Positions 1 through 10,391 of a stretch of 64,000 nucleotides of DNA are shown one piece after another. The stretch comes from Lingula anatina. Lineage: Eukaryota > Brachiopoda > Lingulata > Lingulida > Lingulidae. Position 1 is the first letter of the stretch. Every line of letters starts with the position of its first letter. Location: assembly GCF_001039355.2 (NCBI RefSeq), contig NW_019775891.1:225641-289640 (forward strand), written 5' to 3'. The notes beneath the pieces were generated by a model that was not told where the DNA came from, made no database searches, and saw only the letters and a list, made by a program, of their open reading frames with translations. Position numbers and translations under genes: made by a program.

Positions 1-51
1 ATTTGCCTCTGACATTGTTTGTGTCTTTGAAAATAAAAAAAGAAAACATAC

Positions 52-1974
52 CTCTTCTAGTTTAGATTTGATTTGTTCATAAGTTCTCCTGATCTGCTCA
101 GCTTCATTACATTTCAGCACAGCCTTGTCCAAACGGTTCTCAAGATTTCTCAAATTCTGAAAAAATAAACAGGACAGAATAAATAAACATCTTGATAATC
201 TGGGTTCATGTTTGTTTGGAATTTCATATTATTTTTAAGTAATTTTTTTTTTCATAAAACCTAGGCACAGTTATTCAAAACCCAAACTACTGGCCAAATC
301 CAAAATATCATGTACAGTTACATAAATGGCTTGCAATACATTAACTAGTAGGAACTAGAGAATTAAGTTTATTGCATCATAAATTATGCAACTTACCGCT
401 GCTGCCTCAGACTCCCCTGCATCAGTTGCCACTGCGTCTGATGCATCCTTCACCATCTGGTTATACTGTGTTTGCAGTTCTTCAAGACGCTTCTGCTTAG
501 TAGCCGTCACATGTTTTAAAGCATTAAGCTTCTTTATGTAGTCACAAACCTTGCGATCCATGATGGTAATGGCATTCTAGAAAATACAATTAAAAATGCA
601 ATTCTTTCTGTACAGGTCTGTTTAGATGAACTGGACAAGATGTTTTATTTCTGAGAGCAGATTATGCTATTACAATCACTTTGCTTCTGATAACTACTTT
701 TGCTAGATACTTGCTAGATACTTGCAACAAACCCCTCATCCTACCACCAAACAACATCTATCTATCATTTCTGCTTAGATATATGCCATACTTACACTGC
801 CTGTCTTGTTCTTCATGGCAGCTCTCTCAACTTTTCTGCCATGAAAAGCTTTGTTGATCACATGGTCATCAGCCTGCAAAGGCAGAAAAGCATAGTAACT
901 GCTTTAAGCTGCAAAGATTGTGTGATGTTCATAACATTTAGGGCAAACTGAAGAAGCAACAACGTTCAATAAACTCAGAGCATACAGATCAAAACTGTTA
1001 CTTGCACACAAGCACAATTTAATTCTAGGCTTACAGACATCTTGTGAGGAGGAGGGGGGGGGGGTATTTTCACTCTAGCTCTAGATCCTATGCCACTTCT
1101 CAAGTCAGTCACACGAGGTGGTATAAGGTCCACTCCTTCAGAAAAAAGACCCCCTCTTTAAAATGACTGGTTACAGACCTTGATTCAAATGGGAAATAAT
1201 AACAAAATCATAATTAAAATTGTTTCTTACACTTAAACAGTCACTGAGCTTCTTCCTGAGTTCCCAATTCTCCTTTCTCAGCTTTTCTATTGTATCTCGG
1301 TTCTGTTTCATTGTCCATTGTGAATTTTCATAATAAGCTTTCCTGTCACCCTCTGAAATTAAAATAAAATTAAGAGTAAAAATGTGGATGGTTAGCAGAT
1401 GACTGGGCAAACATTCTACCACTTTAGCAAAATGTTACATTAATCAATATAAAAATGTCACTGTTTTTTAAACAGAGCCAATACTTATTGGACAAATATT
1501 ACAGTAAAAATCAACCTCCCTACAGTGCTACACATTTGCTAGAATCGAAAAGTCATCCACAAACATTATCATTTATATCATCATGGCAAAAGTATAGACA
1601 TTCAGAAGTGATATTTCAATTTTCACGTAAAGACAATGGGTGGTTATAGATTTTACATTTACTGAGAGAAGTAAATAAATAGCATAAAATATGGTTCCTG
1701 AAGCCGTCCAATTTTTTGTCCCATGCACACGTATTCACTTACAGCATTTCTATAATTGCTGAGAGTGCAAGAAGAACATTTTTATATAAAACATAAGAAC
1801 CTCAGTGCTTGGGTGCTAATTCGTGCTAGCTGAAGCCTTGACATCGGCAAGCATTGCTTTGCACTGCCCATGACTCTTCCCATTCAAACGCATCGACCAG
1901 ACGACAGACTTACCAAGTAAAGCGATTTTCGACTTCACTTCTTCAATATGCTCCGTTATAGCTCGCTGAGCCAT
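52..1974 (-). CDS. ODAD3: Outer dynein arm docking complex subunit 3 (CCDC151), 5' part
   Basis: ODAD3 is a coiled-coil protein that helps anchor outer dynein arms to axonemal doublet microtubules in motile cilia and flagella. Five coding exons are seen on the minus strand: 1974-1914, 1352-1231, 873-796, 576-397 and 156-52. All have GT-AG borders and consistent phase, and together give residues 1-182. The next donor is at 51, so the gene continues off the left edge. Recognition rests on the motif GDRKAYYENSQW in exon 2 (vertebrate proteins have GDRKAFFESSQW), on KRLEELQ in exon 4 and on NLRNLENRLDKA in exon 5. The start ATG at 1974 is the first methionine and opens MAQRAITEHIEE. The sequence is rich in charged heptads, as expected of a coiled coil. 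Exon calls are from reading splice signals by eye. Confidence 0.88.
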
Positions 1975-2039
1975 GGTTGAAGTTGCTATTTACTGATTTA
2001 TTTCCAGGGAGGTCACTTTTACTCCAGTGATGGTTCTTT

Positions 2040-2135
2040 GATTTGAAAACTCAGATTTGTTTCTGCGGGCACTTGCTCCCCGTCGTTTGTTGTCCCCAAG
2101 ATGGCGGTGGTTGCTGTTTATGTGACGTCACGCCT
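2040..2135 (-). promoter_or_regulatory. Candidate ODAD3 promoter
   Basis: The region just upstream of the ODAD3 start holds a YY1-like CAAGATGGCGG (2097-2107), a forkhead-like TGTTTA (2115-2120) beside an RFX-like half site GGTTGC, and a perfect CRE palindrome TGACGTCA (2123-2130). FOXJ1 and RFX factors drive motile-cilium genes, so the pairing fits the gene. Motif matches are short and no transcript start is visible. Confidence 0.4.
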
Positions 2136-2417
2136 GGCTTGGTCGCTAAGTTAACTGCGCATGTCACTCAAGACAAGCCTTTCGTAATATTTTTTGTGCA
2201 AAATGGGTAGCGGCCTGTTAAATGAACTCGCGAGTTTGACTCACAAAGTTCCGAGAAAAAAATTTGATGGTAAATAGAGATCCATTTATCAATTTAATTT
2301 TTGTAGATCTAGTATTTTTCCAAGGTAGTTCACATTACAATATGGAAAAGTAATCTTAATTAAAATGAAACAAAAATAAAGTAATAAAAATTAATGAGAT
2401 AATAATAATAAAAATAA

Positions 2418-2860
2418 CTAGAGGATCAGAGAGGCGATACCGCCTCCGAATATTGTACCACCAGCTGGAGCAAGCGCATTTGTATAGACCCCCACATACA
2501 CAAAATAAGGGACACAGCCACCAGTCTTGTGCTTGACAAGCTGTAAAAATGCAATCAACAAGANTTCCCATAACTCCTTCCGTAGGGTAGATAATTAGCA
2601 TTTAATTTTGCCATTTTTAGACAAGGGTGCATTGCAATGAGTGCCACACCCAGACCCCAATACCGACAAAGCCCAAATTTTACGTGGAACGAGTTGAGAT
2701 TATAGGTGACCTAAATCCATGAGATGGGTATGGGGGGCCTTACCGTCTAGGAGGAGAAGCGGTAACGGTAGCCGTCCGGCGGAGCCGGCGGAGCCGGCGG
2801 AACGATCCGGACGAGACCGAAACCATGTGTACCGCCAGCGCTAACGCTGGTGGTACAATA
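2418..2860 (-). mobile_element. Candidate non-autonomous Helitron-like (HINE) element
   Basis: A GC-rich block lies in AT-rich DNA. A perfect 15-bp inverted repeat (TATTGTACCACCAGC) sits at 2451-2465 and 2846-2860. Outside the left copy lies a perfect hairpin (GAGGCG-ATAC-CGCCTC, 2431-2446), followed after nine bases by CTAG (2418-2421) with an A outside it. Read on the minus strand this is subterminal repeat, stem-loop, CTAG then T, the layout of a Helitron/HINE 3' end. A second hairpin (CCAGCG-CTAA-CGCTGG, 2835-2850) overlaps the right repeat. There is no coding capacity. Both repeats are also flanked by TA, so a Tc1-type MITE is the alternative. One ambiguous base is at 2563. Confidence 0.5.
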
Positions 2861-4258
2861 ATGTAAAAAAGACAAAAAAGACATTATTAAAAGTCAATAT
2901 GTGTATATATTTTATTATAAATATACCATAATAAGGGTAGATATAATATTTATGATGTAAATATAATGAAAATCAATACTGTTTATGAATGAATACAATG
3001 CAGAACAAACTTGAATTACCACCTTGTTTGAAAATCCCTTCTTTAAAGCTTGCAATATTTGTCTTGTTTATCACAGTTGAAAAAAAATTACAAACACTTA
3101 GCAATAAGATCAGAAGTGAAGCATACATTTGGGTTAAATACAGACCTTTACGTGCGTTAAGCGACCATATAGATTGGTTTGTTTTAACTTAATTTTACCA
3201 AAAAACAAGCATGGATCCAGATATATTTTCTAACAGACTGCCAAATTATCTTTTTTTATCTATCCTCCATTTTAAACCATTTTCTAACAGCAAAATTAGA
3301 TGTTGTCAATGTAATCTTGAAAAATTCTGACCGTCTTCCAGAACACCCAAAAGATGGCCTCTGTCTGCCCCTGAAAAAATCTCTTGACACACCTGATAAA
3401 TCTTTTAAATAGAAAAATTGACATGTATGACTTAAATCAGGGACACAGTGCTAAATATTTCCAACTTTTGGTGGCTGCTGCTTGCATGGGAGATGGGAGG
3501 TTGATATTTCTACATTTCTATTCGATCCACACATGAATATATATATATATATATATATAGAATTCTCATATGAAATTGATTTTTCAAAATGTAACAAAAA
3601 TAATCAAAACAGTTACATTAGGTGCATATCATATGAACTATACTTCATTTTTTTGTTAATTATAAATAAATATATCTTCACAATTTATTATTTCTTATCT
3701 ATATGTACTTTATATATCTTTTGTTTTTTTTTCTATCATGGTAATAAAAAAGCATACTCAACTGCAAGGAAAAAATAAGTATTAATTGCCACCCCTAATC
3801 TGTTTCACTGTTTATCATCGTAAGTGGTGGTGCCCATATCTCTACCTTTATAAAACTATAGTACATGTAAATATTTCTTGAGCTGTAAAATCACTAAATA
3901 TGTAAATATACACATACTTATACATGTATGACAATTTGCACCAACTGCAAACATAAACTAAATATGTGCAGTATCACTAAATGTTCTTTCAAAGCTGACG
4001 AAATAGGATGCAAACTATATATGACCTTGTAAAATATAAATGTCTAAGATATATCTAAAAAATAGAGCATGAAAGATGATGAATATGATGACATTTTTTA
4101 TATATATTTATCCTTTTAAATGAAATCGACTAAGTAAACTTAAAATGTGTTTTTTTCTATATTTTCAAAATCCTAAGCAAGCAAATATGTGACACAAACT
4201 GGGCAAATAGATATAAAGGCCTTTCTCCTACAGTCATAACTGTTAACAAAATAAGACA
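2861..4258. other. AT-rich intergenic stretch and likely TREX 3' UTR
   Basis: I see no gene here. The stretch is AT-rich with an (AT)n microsatellite at 3537-3559. A TTTATT near 3682 could be a minus-strand polyadenylation signal for the TREX gene. Open frames in it are short and look random. Confidence 0.5.
3537..3559. repeat. (AT)n microsatellite
   Basis: An uninterrupted run of about 11 AT units. Confidence 0.9.
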
Positions 4259-6368
4259 TTAAAACTTATCCAGTTCATAAGGAAATTCACCAGGTTTAAG
4301 AATATACTTGCATGTATATGAATAAACTGCACTGAAGCGGCTGAAAGGAACTGCATTTTCATCTGCCAATGCACAGACAAGTGGAGCCATCTTTTGGCAG
4401 ATCATCAAGAGTGACATGCAGTCTCCTTCTGCCCTGTGGGTGTTTACTGGAGGATGGCCAAAAACGTGTTCAAATACAGCTCTAAGACCAAAAGATTTAG
4501 GTGGGGTGCTTATGTCAACACCATTCTTCTGAACCTGATTGTGTAGAACATCTACTTCATTTGTTGATGGCCCTGTGGCTGAGTTTTTATTCTCCTTCAA
4601 TGTCTGAGAACCCACTCTGTCAGTTTCACCAGGCTCTACCATAGCTGAAACAGGTTCCCCTGTTAAAATGCTTTCAGAACTTTGTAAATTTTTGTTTTCA
4701 TCTTCCTGGTTACCAGTTGAATCCAAATAAAGCTCAGGTACCTCCTCATACCTGTCCAGTGCCATAACTAGGGTTTCATCCTCCACATCTGATCCCCAGT
4801 CTAATTCATCCTTTACAACAACAGGGATATCTGTAGCAGACTTGGACGGGAATAGTTCTCGTTTCACCGAACTTCCTGAGGCACTGTTGAGCAATTTTGC
4901 CATTTTTTGGGTTGGAGTTTCTTGCAAGGAGCTCCTCCTCTTCAAGCTGCTCAGAAAATTTCTTTCAGGTGTCTTCTCAGACAGTTCCTGGATGGATTTT
5001 TCTTGAGCCCTAGACACCCTGTCATCTTCAACTTTGTCTGGAATTCGTCTTAGATCTTGCTCTTTACTGACCCCACATCTTGCTTCATGAACTGACAGAT
5101 TTGGAGTAAGTGTGATTTCTCTCCCATATCCACCTCTTCCATAGATTGTCTTCAACATCTTTAAAGTATCTACACACAGTATTCCCTGAGCTAGGCTGTG
5201 GCCTAAAAGGTGACATTAATCATACACAGAATATTCAAATGAAACAACATAAATGTTTATTTTTGTAAAGGAGTAGTCTTATGCATTTTGTGTCTGAACA
5301 CATTGTAATTACAGTAATTATAGAAACTGTTTCATATTATACAATGTCTATTAATTTCCTGAGATTGTTGTAATACAATAAAATAAAGGAGTTTCATATA
5401 AACAGACTATTCATTTTCACCTGGAAACTTCTTTAACAAATTTTATAGAGGTTAAATTGTGACATTAATTACAAATTTAGCGACTTCAATTTAATAATGG
5501 ACATGAAGCTGATTACTCTACAGTGAGGGGTCAACACTTAGCAAACTTGACTCACCAGAATTTTCTATCTCTGTTTTGAGAAGAGGGAAGTCAAAAGCAT
5601 CTCCATTATGAGCAAACAGACAAACAGGGGGGTCTAGTCTTGCCAGAAATGCATTAAACATTTCAGTAGTCGCACCAGTAAAATTCATCTGATGGTACAA
5701 GTTGTCATTGTCAAGACCTGAAAGAAAAGAGCTAAATAATAAAAAATATATCAAATATATCAAAAACACATGGAAATTATACTACATTTGACTAGGAAAA
5801 TGATAACTTGCCCCTATGGAAAAAAAATAGCAGCATAGTCAATCATCCAGCAGCTGAATACACTAGTACTGGATACAACTGAAAAAAAAAAAAAAAAGAG
5901 AAAATGTACTGCTTACTTTTGTTGGCATAGCATTTAACTTGCCTGATTTACCAAGAATTTATGCATTTCAATCACAAGATATCACGAGTGCATTTTTTAA
6001 ACAATTTTTAAAAATTAACCAAGTTCATATGTAGCACGTACATTTGGTAATACATTTAATGCTTATGAATTAATTAAATGACTTGATAGCAGTTAAATGC
6101 ACCAGCTACACTTTTTAAGTTCCCTACCTGTTAACTGCCAAATGTTGTGCGGAATTGGTTTCATGGGATAGAAACACAGGGTAAGTTTGTTCAGAACACG
6201 CGCTGGAGAAGATAATCTGTTTCTGAATGCCTCCAAAAGCTGAGTTCTGTGAACAGCCACTAGGCTGCATTCAGTGACTCTGGTCTTTTCTCTGGCATTT
6301 AAGAGCCCTGTAGTCTCGAGATCCAGGAAGACGAATGTTGAAATTTTGCTGCCTTGGCTTGCCATCAT
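4259..6368 (-). CDS. TREX-family 3'-5' exonuclease with large internal insertion
   Basis: TREX enzymes are DEDDh exonucleases that degrade single- and double-stranded DNA 3' ends and, in vertebrates, clear cytosolic DNA. Three exons join in phase: 6368-6128, 5717-5556 and 5202-4259 (448 aa). ExoI is FVFLDLETTG (catalytic D and E, near residue 17), ExoII is CLFAHNGDAFDFPLL (catalytic D), and ExoIII is HRAEGD (H389, D394), so all catalytic residues are present. The C-terminal half resembles TREX1/2 (FGHPPVNTHRAEGD). Unlike TREX1/2, about 200 acidic, Ser/Thr-rich residues (about 160-368) lie between ExoII and ExoIII, all in one exon. There is no obvious C-terminal membrane anchor. A splice acceptor ending at 6385 implies a non-coding first exon further right. 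Confidence 0.9.
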
Positions 6369-6852
6369 GACCCAAAGGCCTTTCCTGAAAAAAGTTTATA
6401 AGGTACTTTTTTTAAAAATCTGCATCTATTGAGAGGATAACTTAGTCTCTTTTCCCAAAGTTTAAACAAACTTGTCCCAACACATTAAACAAACATTATT
6501 TTCAGCTTAAACCCACCTCAAAGCTTTTTAAATTTTAATTTTAAATAATAATAATAATAATTATATAATAATTTTATTGAGCATAGAGATGTTTTATATT
6601 TAAAGGCTCTCTAACTACCACAAGGAAAAATATACATATTAAGTGTTTGCACCATAAATAATAAGAAGATACAGGTGAATGGATAAAATTCTTTATATTT
6701 GACCCAAATTATCTGCATTTTAATTATCCACTAATAGTCCTAATCCAGCTTGCTTGATAGTTAGTGAAAACTATATACCGACATAGATCTATTTTAAAAA
6801 TGTTAAGTTTGATCAAAATGGATGTCTTACATTGCAACTTCCCACAGGTTAC

Positions 6853-7235
6853 CTCGGGCAAGGAATAAGACATCAAATTCCGAGACTGGGTTCAGTAGGC
6901 TTCACTGAGACAAAAACATTGGGCGAAAACAAAGTTGAATCTTGAGAGAAAGTTGTTCAAAGCATAGAAGTAGAGATACTTCTATGTTCAAAGTTAGCCT
7001 TTACTTTCAAGCTGCAAATTTGCGGTTTTATACATCAACCATAACATTACCTGTCGCAGTCCCGAATATATCACACAATGACCAAGTAAATGTTCATCAC
7101 CTCGTCTTCCAGTCCGATTCTAAAGACTTTGACCCTTCCAGCTGGCATCCCTTCCTTTCAGAAACACGGCACGCTGACAAGGGAATTCCCACTTCCGGTG
7201 TTTGCGCGTGGTCACGTGAGCAAAATAAATGCAGC
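6853..7235 (-). promoter_or_regulatory. Candidate TREX 5' exon and promoter
   Basis: A minus-strand donor (CGAG then GTAACC) ends a possible non-coding exon at 6853, which would splice to the acceptor before 6384. Upstream lie an ETS-like CTTCCGG (7192-7198) and an E-box palindrome TCACGTGA (7212-7219). The promoter role is inferred from position and motifs only. Confidence 0.35.
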
Positions 7236-7439
7236 GGATGATGTCAGGCTCTTCTGGTAATTGCGTGGTGTGGTATTAATGGCTTAAATTAATTTACTCA
7301 TACGATAGAATCTGTATTTAACAAATATTTGTACATATAAATCGATTGAATATCTCAATATGTAACCTTTGAACTATATGAAATTTACCTAAAACCCGAT
7401 TTAATTCTCCAAATAATGAAAATAAATATTAGAATATAG

Positions 7440-7535
7440 GGGGTGCTCTCGAGCCGGCCAGAAGTCCTTGCCGCCATCTTCAGTCTGGAAGCCACTGGAT
7501 TGCTGGAATTCTTGAGAATCGCATCGGATATTTCA
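7440..7535 (+). promoter_or_regulatory. Candidate non-coding first exon of alpha-spectrin
   Basis: A locally GC-rich patch contains a YY1-type CCGCCATCTT (7471-7480) and ends at a strong donor GTGAGT (7536). The first coding exon of spectrin opens with an acceptor ending at 10391, 33 bases before the ATG, so a 5' non-coding exon is required. This is the best candidate I see. The exon start is not defined. Confidence 0.4.
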
Positions 7536-10391
7536 GTGAGTTGATCATCTTTCGTCTTTATTGTAATTGTTCTCAATGTTGAAATATGTGTTCTTTTTTT
7601 TGATTAAAGTTTCATGGTGATATGTTGTGTTGATTTGTAAAAAACGTGCAGAAAGCATTATGACCTACAAACTCTCGGCACGCCCAAAGCCAATGCAATG
7701 AAGCTAAAGCTGAAGCCTTGGACGTTGGAGAGGGCAGCAGAGTTTGACAGTGATCAGCATCAGCTATTAATGGTGTAGATAAAAAACGCAATGTAGCAAA
7801 GCATTTCAAAGTTATTGCATGCGATTGTGAAGCAGCTTAGTGCTAGTAGACCTTGTGCAGCATTCTAAATGCCTTTCAGACTTTCTTCCATTCATTTAAG
7901 TTAATGTGATTTATTGATACGATATTGCCAAGCTCAAAACCCATTAAGAAAATGTGAAGTTATAATGGTGATTTGATTTTCTGATGTGAAAGTAATACTT
8001 ATCTTAGAATATCACATTGGTAGACTTGATGAATGCTAGATCTAGAAGAATTGCTATTTTTTTTTTTTTTTTTTTTTTTTGATAAATTATTATTTATAGG
8101 CCAACTTAGTTCGTGCTCTAATAAGGAGAAAGGAAGGTTTAGAACAATATCAGTTTTATTTAGAATAATTTGTTTTAAAAGGATCTAATATTTATGTTAT
8201 GAAATATTGCTATTGCTTCTTCATGCAGGAACTACCAGGTCTAAATTAGTTTCCCTTTCATAGTCTGCGTAGAAATTAATTTAGAAGCACTATTCGGGTT
8301 TAAAATCTGATTTTTAGAGCATTTGACCTTGTGGTATCTTATCTATTGAAAGTCATACAGAGGAGTGCTCACTGAACATTTTGATTAAATTATGTTAGTA
8401 CCTCATATCAAAATATCAAATCAAATATATTTGTGTCTAAAAGCAGCATAGTCTTATAACTGGATCTACTGAAAATGTTAGAAACCTCTGTTTTGACTTT
8501 TAAAACCAGAATAAACTGTATGAAAAATTGTGTGGATGTTATAGAGGTCATGAAAGATGATAAAACAGATTCTTTTCCTGTTGCATATATCTGCCTTAGC
8601 ATTTTTCCACTATGAGTATGAAGCATATTTTGAAACAATGAGAGCACTTTGTTTATTAGAAAAAAATTACTATTTAAATCAAGACAAACAGCCATTGAGC
8701 CAACAATTTTTAAAACTTTAAAGTTTTAGCTTTGCCAAAATAGAAAGTGTGCAAGCCTTGGCTGCAGCTGTTAAATGTGCATGTGAATGCTATCATCTAT
8801 TCTGACACATACATAGAACAGGAATATTGATCTTGAAGTCACTTAACCATAGAACTGTCCCATGAATTAACCCTCAGTTGCACTGGGTTATTGATTATCT
8901 TCAGTCTCGCTAAAAGATGCATAGTCAATAGTTGTTTGGAGGATGGGCATGTTATAGCTACAATTGTAATGTATAATCCCAAAATGAAAAAAATTTGAAT
9001 ATACACATTTTATTCATTCTCAGTACACAGTAATAAAAGCTATATTAGTAATACAAAAGATAAGACAGATAGGTCTTGTGAAACAGTGGTTATGATCTCA
9101 TAGTTTTCTAGATGTTATGTTGCGCCTGAGTCTTTATTTAAGGGTAATACGGAGGGAATTGTGTTTTAAATTTATGAGTTTATTCCTCATTTGAGTATGC
9201 CAAGTAATGACTGACTTACTTCATTTTATGTAGAATATAAATATATTAAGGTAATATGCTTATTAATTTTTAACCATTCAGATATAGAATAAATTGTAGT
9301 TAAAATACACTGCCCTGTTTTTAAAGAAATCATAAGTTTGTGGTCAGAAAGACCAAGCTCTATGTTCCCCGTTTTACATCAAAAAAAGAATTCCTGAGTA
9401 GTAGCAGCTTATCAGTTATGACTCAAACCTTATGTATATTGATTCTGTTTATCTGCTGTCCAGTATCCTATCTGTGGCCATACAGCTATAGGAAAAATGC
9501 CCTGATTACTGGCTTCACTAACATTATTATCAACTAAAATATTTAAGTTAATAAGATATGGTAAGCTCTATCATAGGAAATTGGCAAAATGAAAAGTTAA
9601 TGTTTGTATTTGTGTAGATTTTCTATTTATCATAAGCTAAAAATGTGATAACTTTCCTGCTAGGCAAGATATTTTACATGCTTCTTAATAGTTAAAGGGA
9701 GTCAGAGGCAACACACATCTAATACACAGGTATTTTACAAAATGTGCACACAGCCTTATTGCCAAAATAGCCAATGTTAACAGCTGGAAACTATGTGCTG
9801 TTGCTATGGTGATTTTCCCTCTGGGGCTGTCTATTGGGATTGGTAATGACTCAAGCATGCAGTGTAGTATGATTTATATGAGAGAGGCAGGCTGATACTT
9901 ACATTATGTCTGCTGTGCATTGGACTTTATTGACTTTTCTCCAACAGCAACTGGGATATAGGGTATGTGGGCTATTTGCTGGGCAGTATTTTCATAGGTA
10001 GTTGTTTAGTCATGAGAAGAATTCTGGTTTGTGGAATGTAGAAAATAAGAACTATTCATGATTTTGCAATTCTGTATTATTACCAAGTACGTGGTAAGTT
10101 ATAACTTAAATTATGAGGTGATTTTCTGGTGGTATTGCATTTTATGAACTAGTCATTTCATTATTTTTAGCATTTGGCAAAATTGCTCTTAATATTGATT
10201 GAAATCAACAGATGATATTCTTATGCAGACCTGCTTTTGATTCCTAACTTAAAGAAAGCCATTTGCATCTTACTATCCAAAATTTATTTGACAAAATTGA
10301 TCAGATTTTTTGCTTGTATAAAAATAAGGCTAACTCTTAGAAAGCCACCTGGTTTATTCAGTTAAGTAAAAAAAAATTGTTTCTATTGCAG
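7536..10391 (+). other. Presumed spectrin intron 1
   Basis: No gene is seen. The stretch is AT-rich, with a 24-base poly-T at 8057-8080, and its open frames are short and unconvincing. As the first intron of spectrin it may hold regulatory sequence, but I recognise none. Confidence 0.4.
8057..8080. repeat. Poly-T tract
   Basis: A run of 24 T. No retroelement body is visible next to it. Confidence 0.9.

Noticed and set aside
2451-2860. Tc1-type MITE with TA target duplication as the main reading of the 15-bp inverted repeats
   Set aside because: Kept only as an alternative: the hairpin plus CTAG outside the left repeat is better explained by a Helitron-like 3' end.
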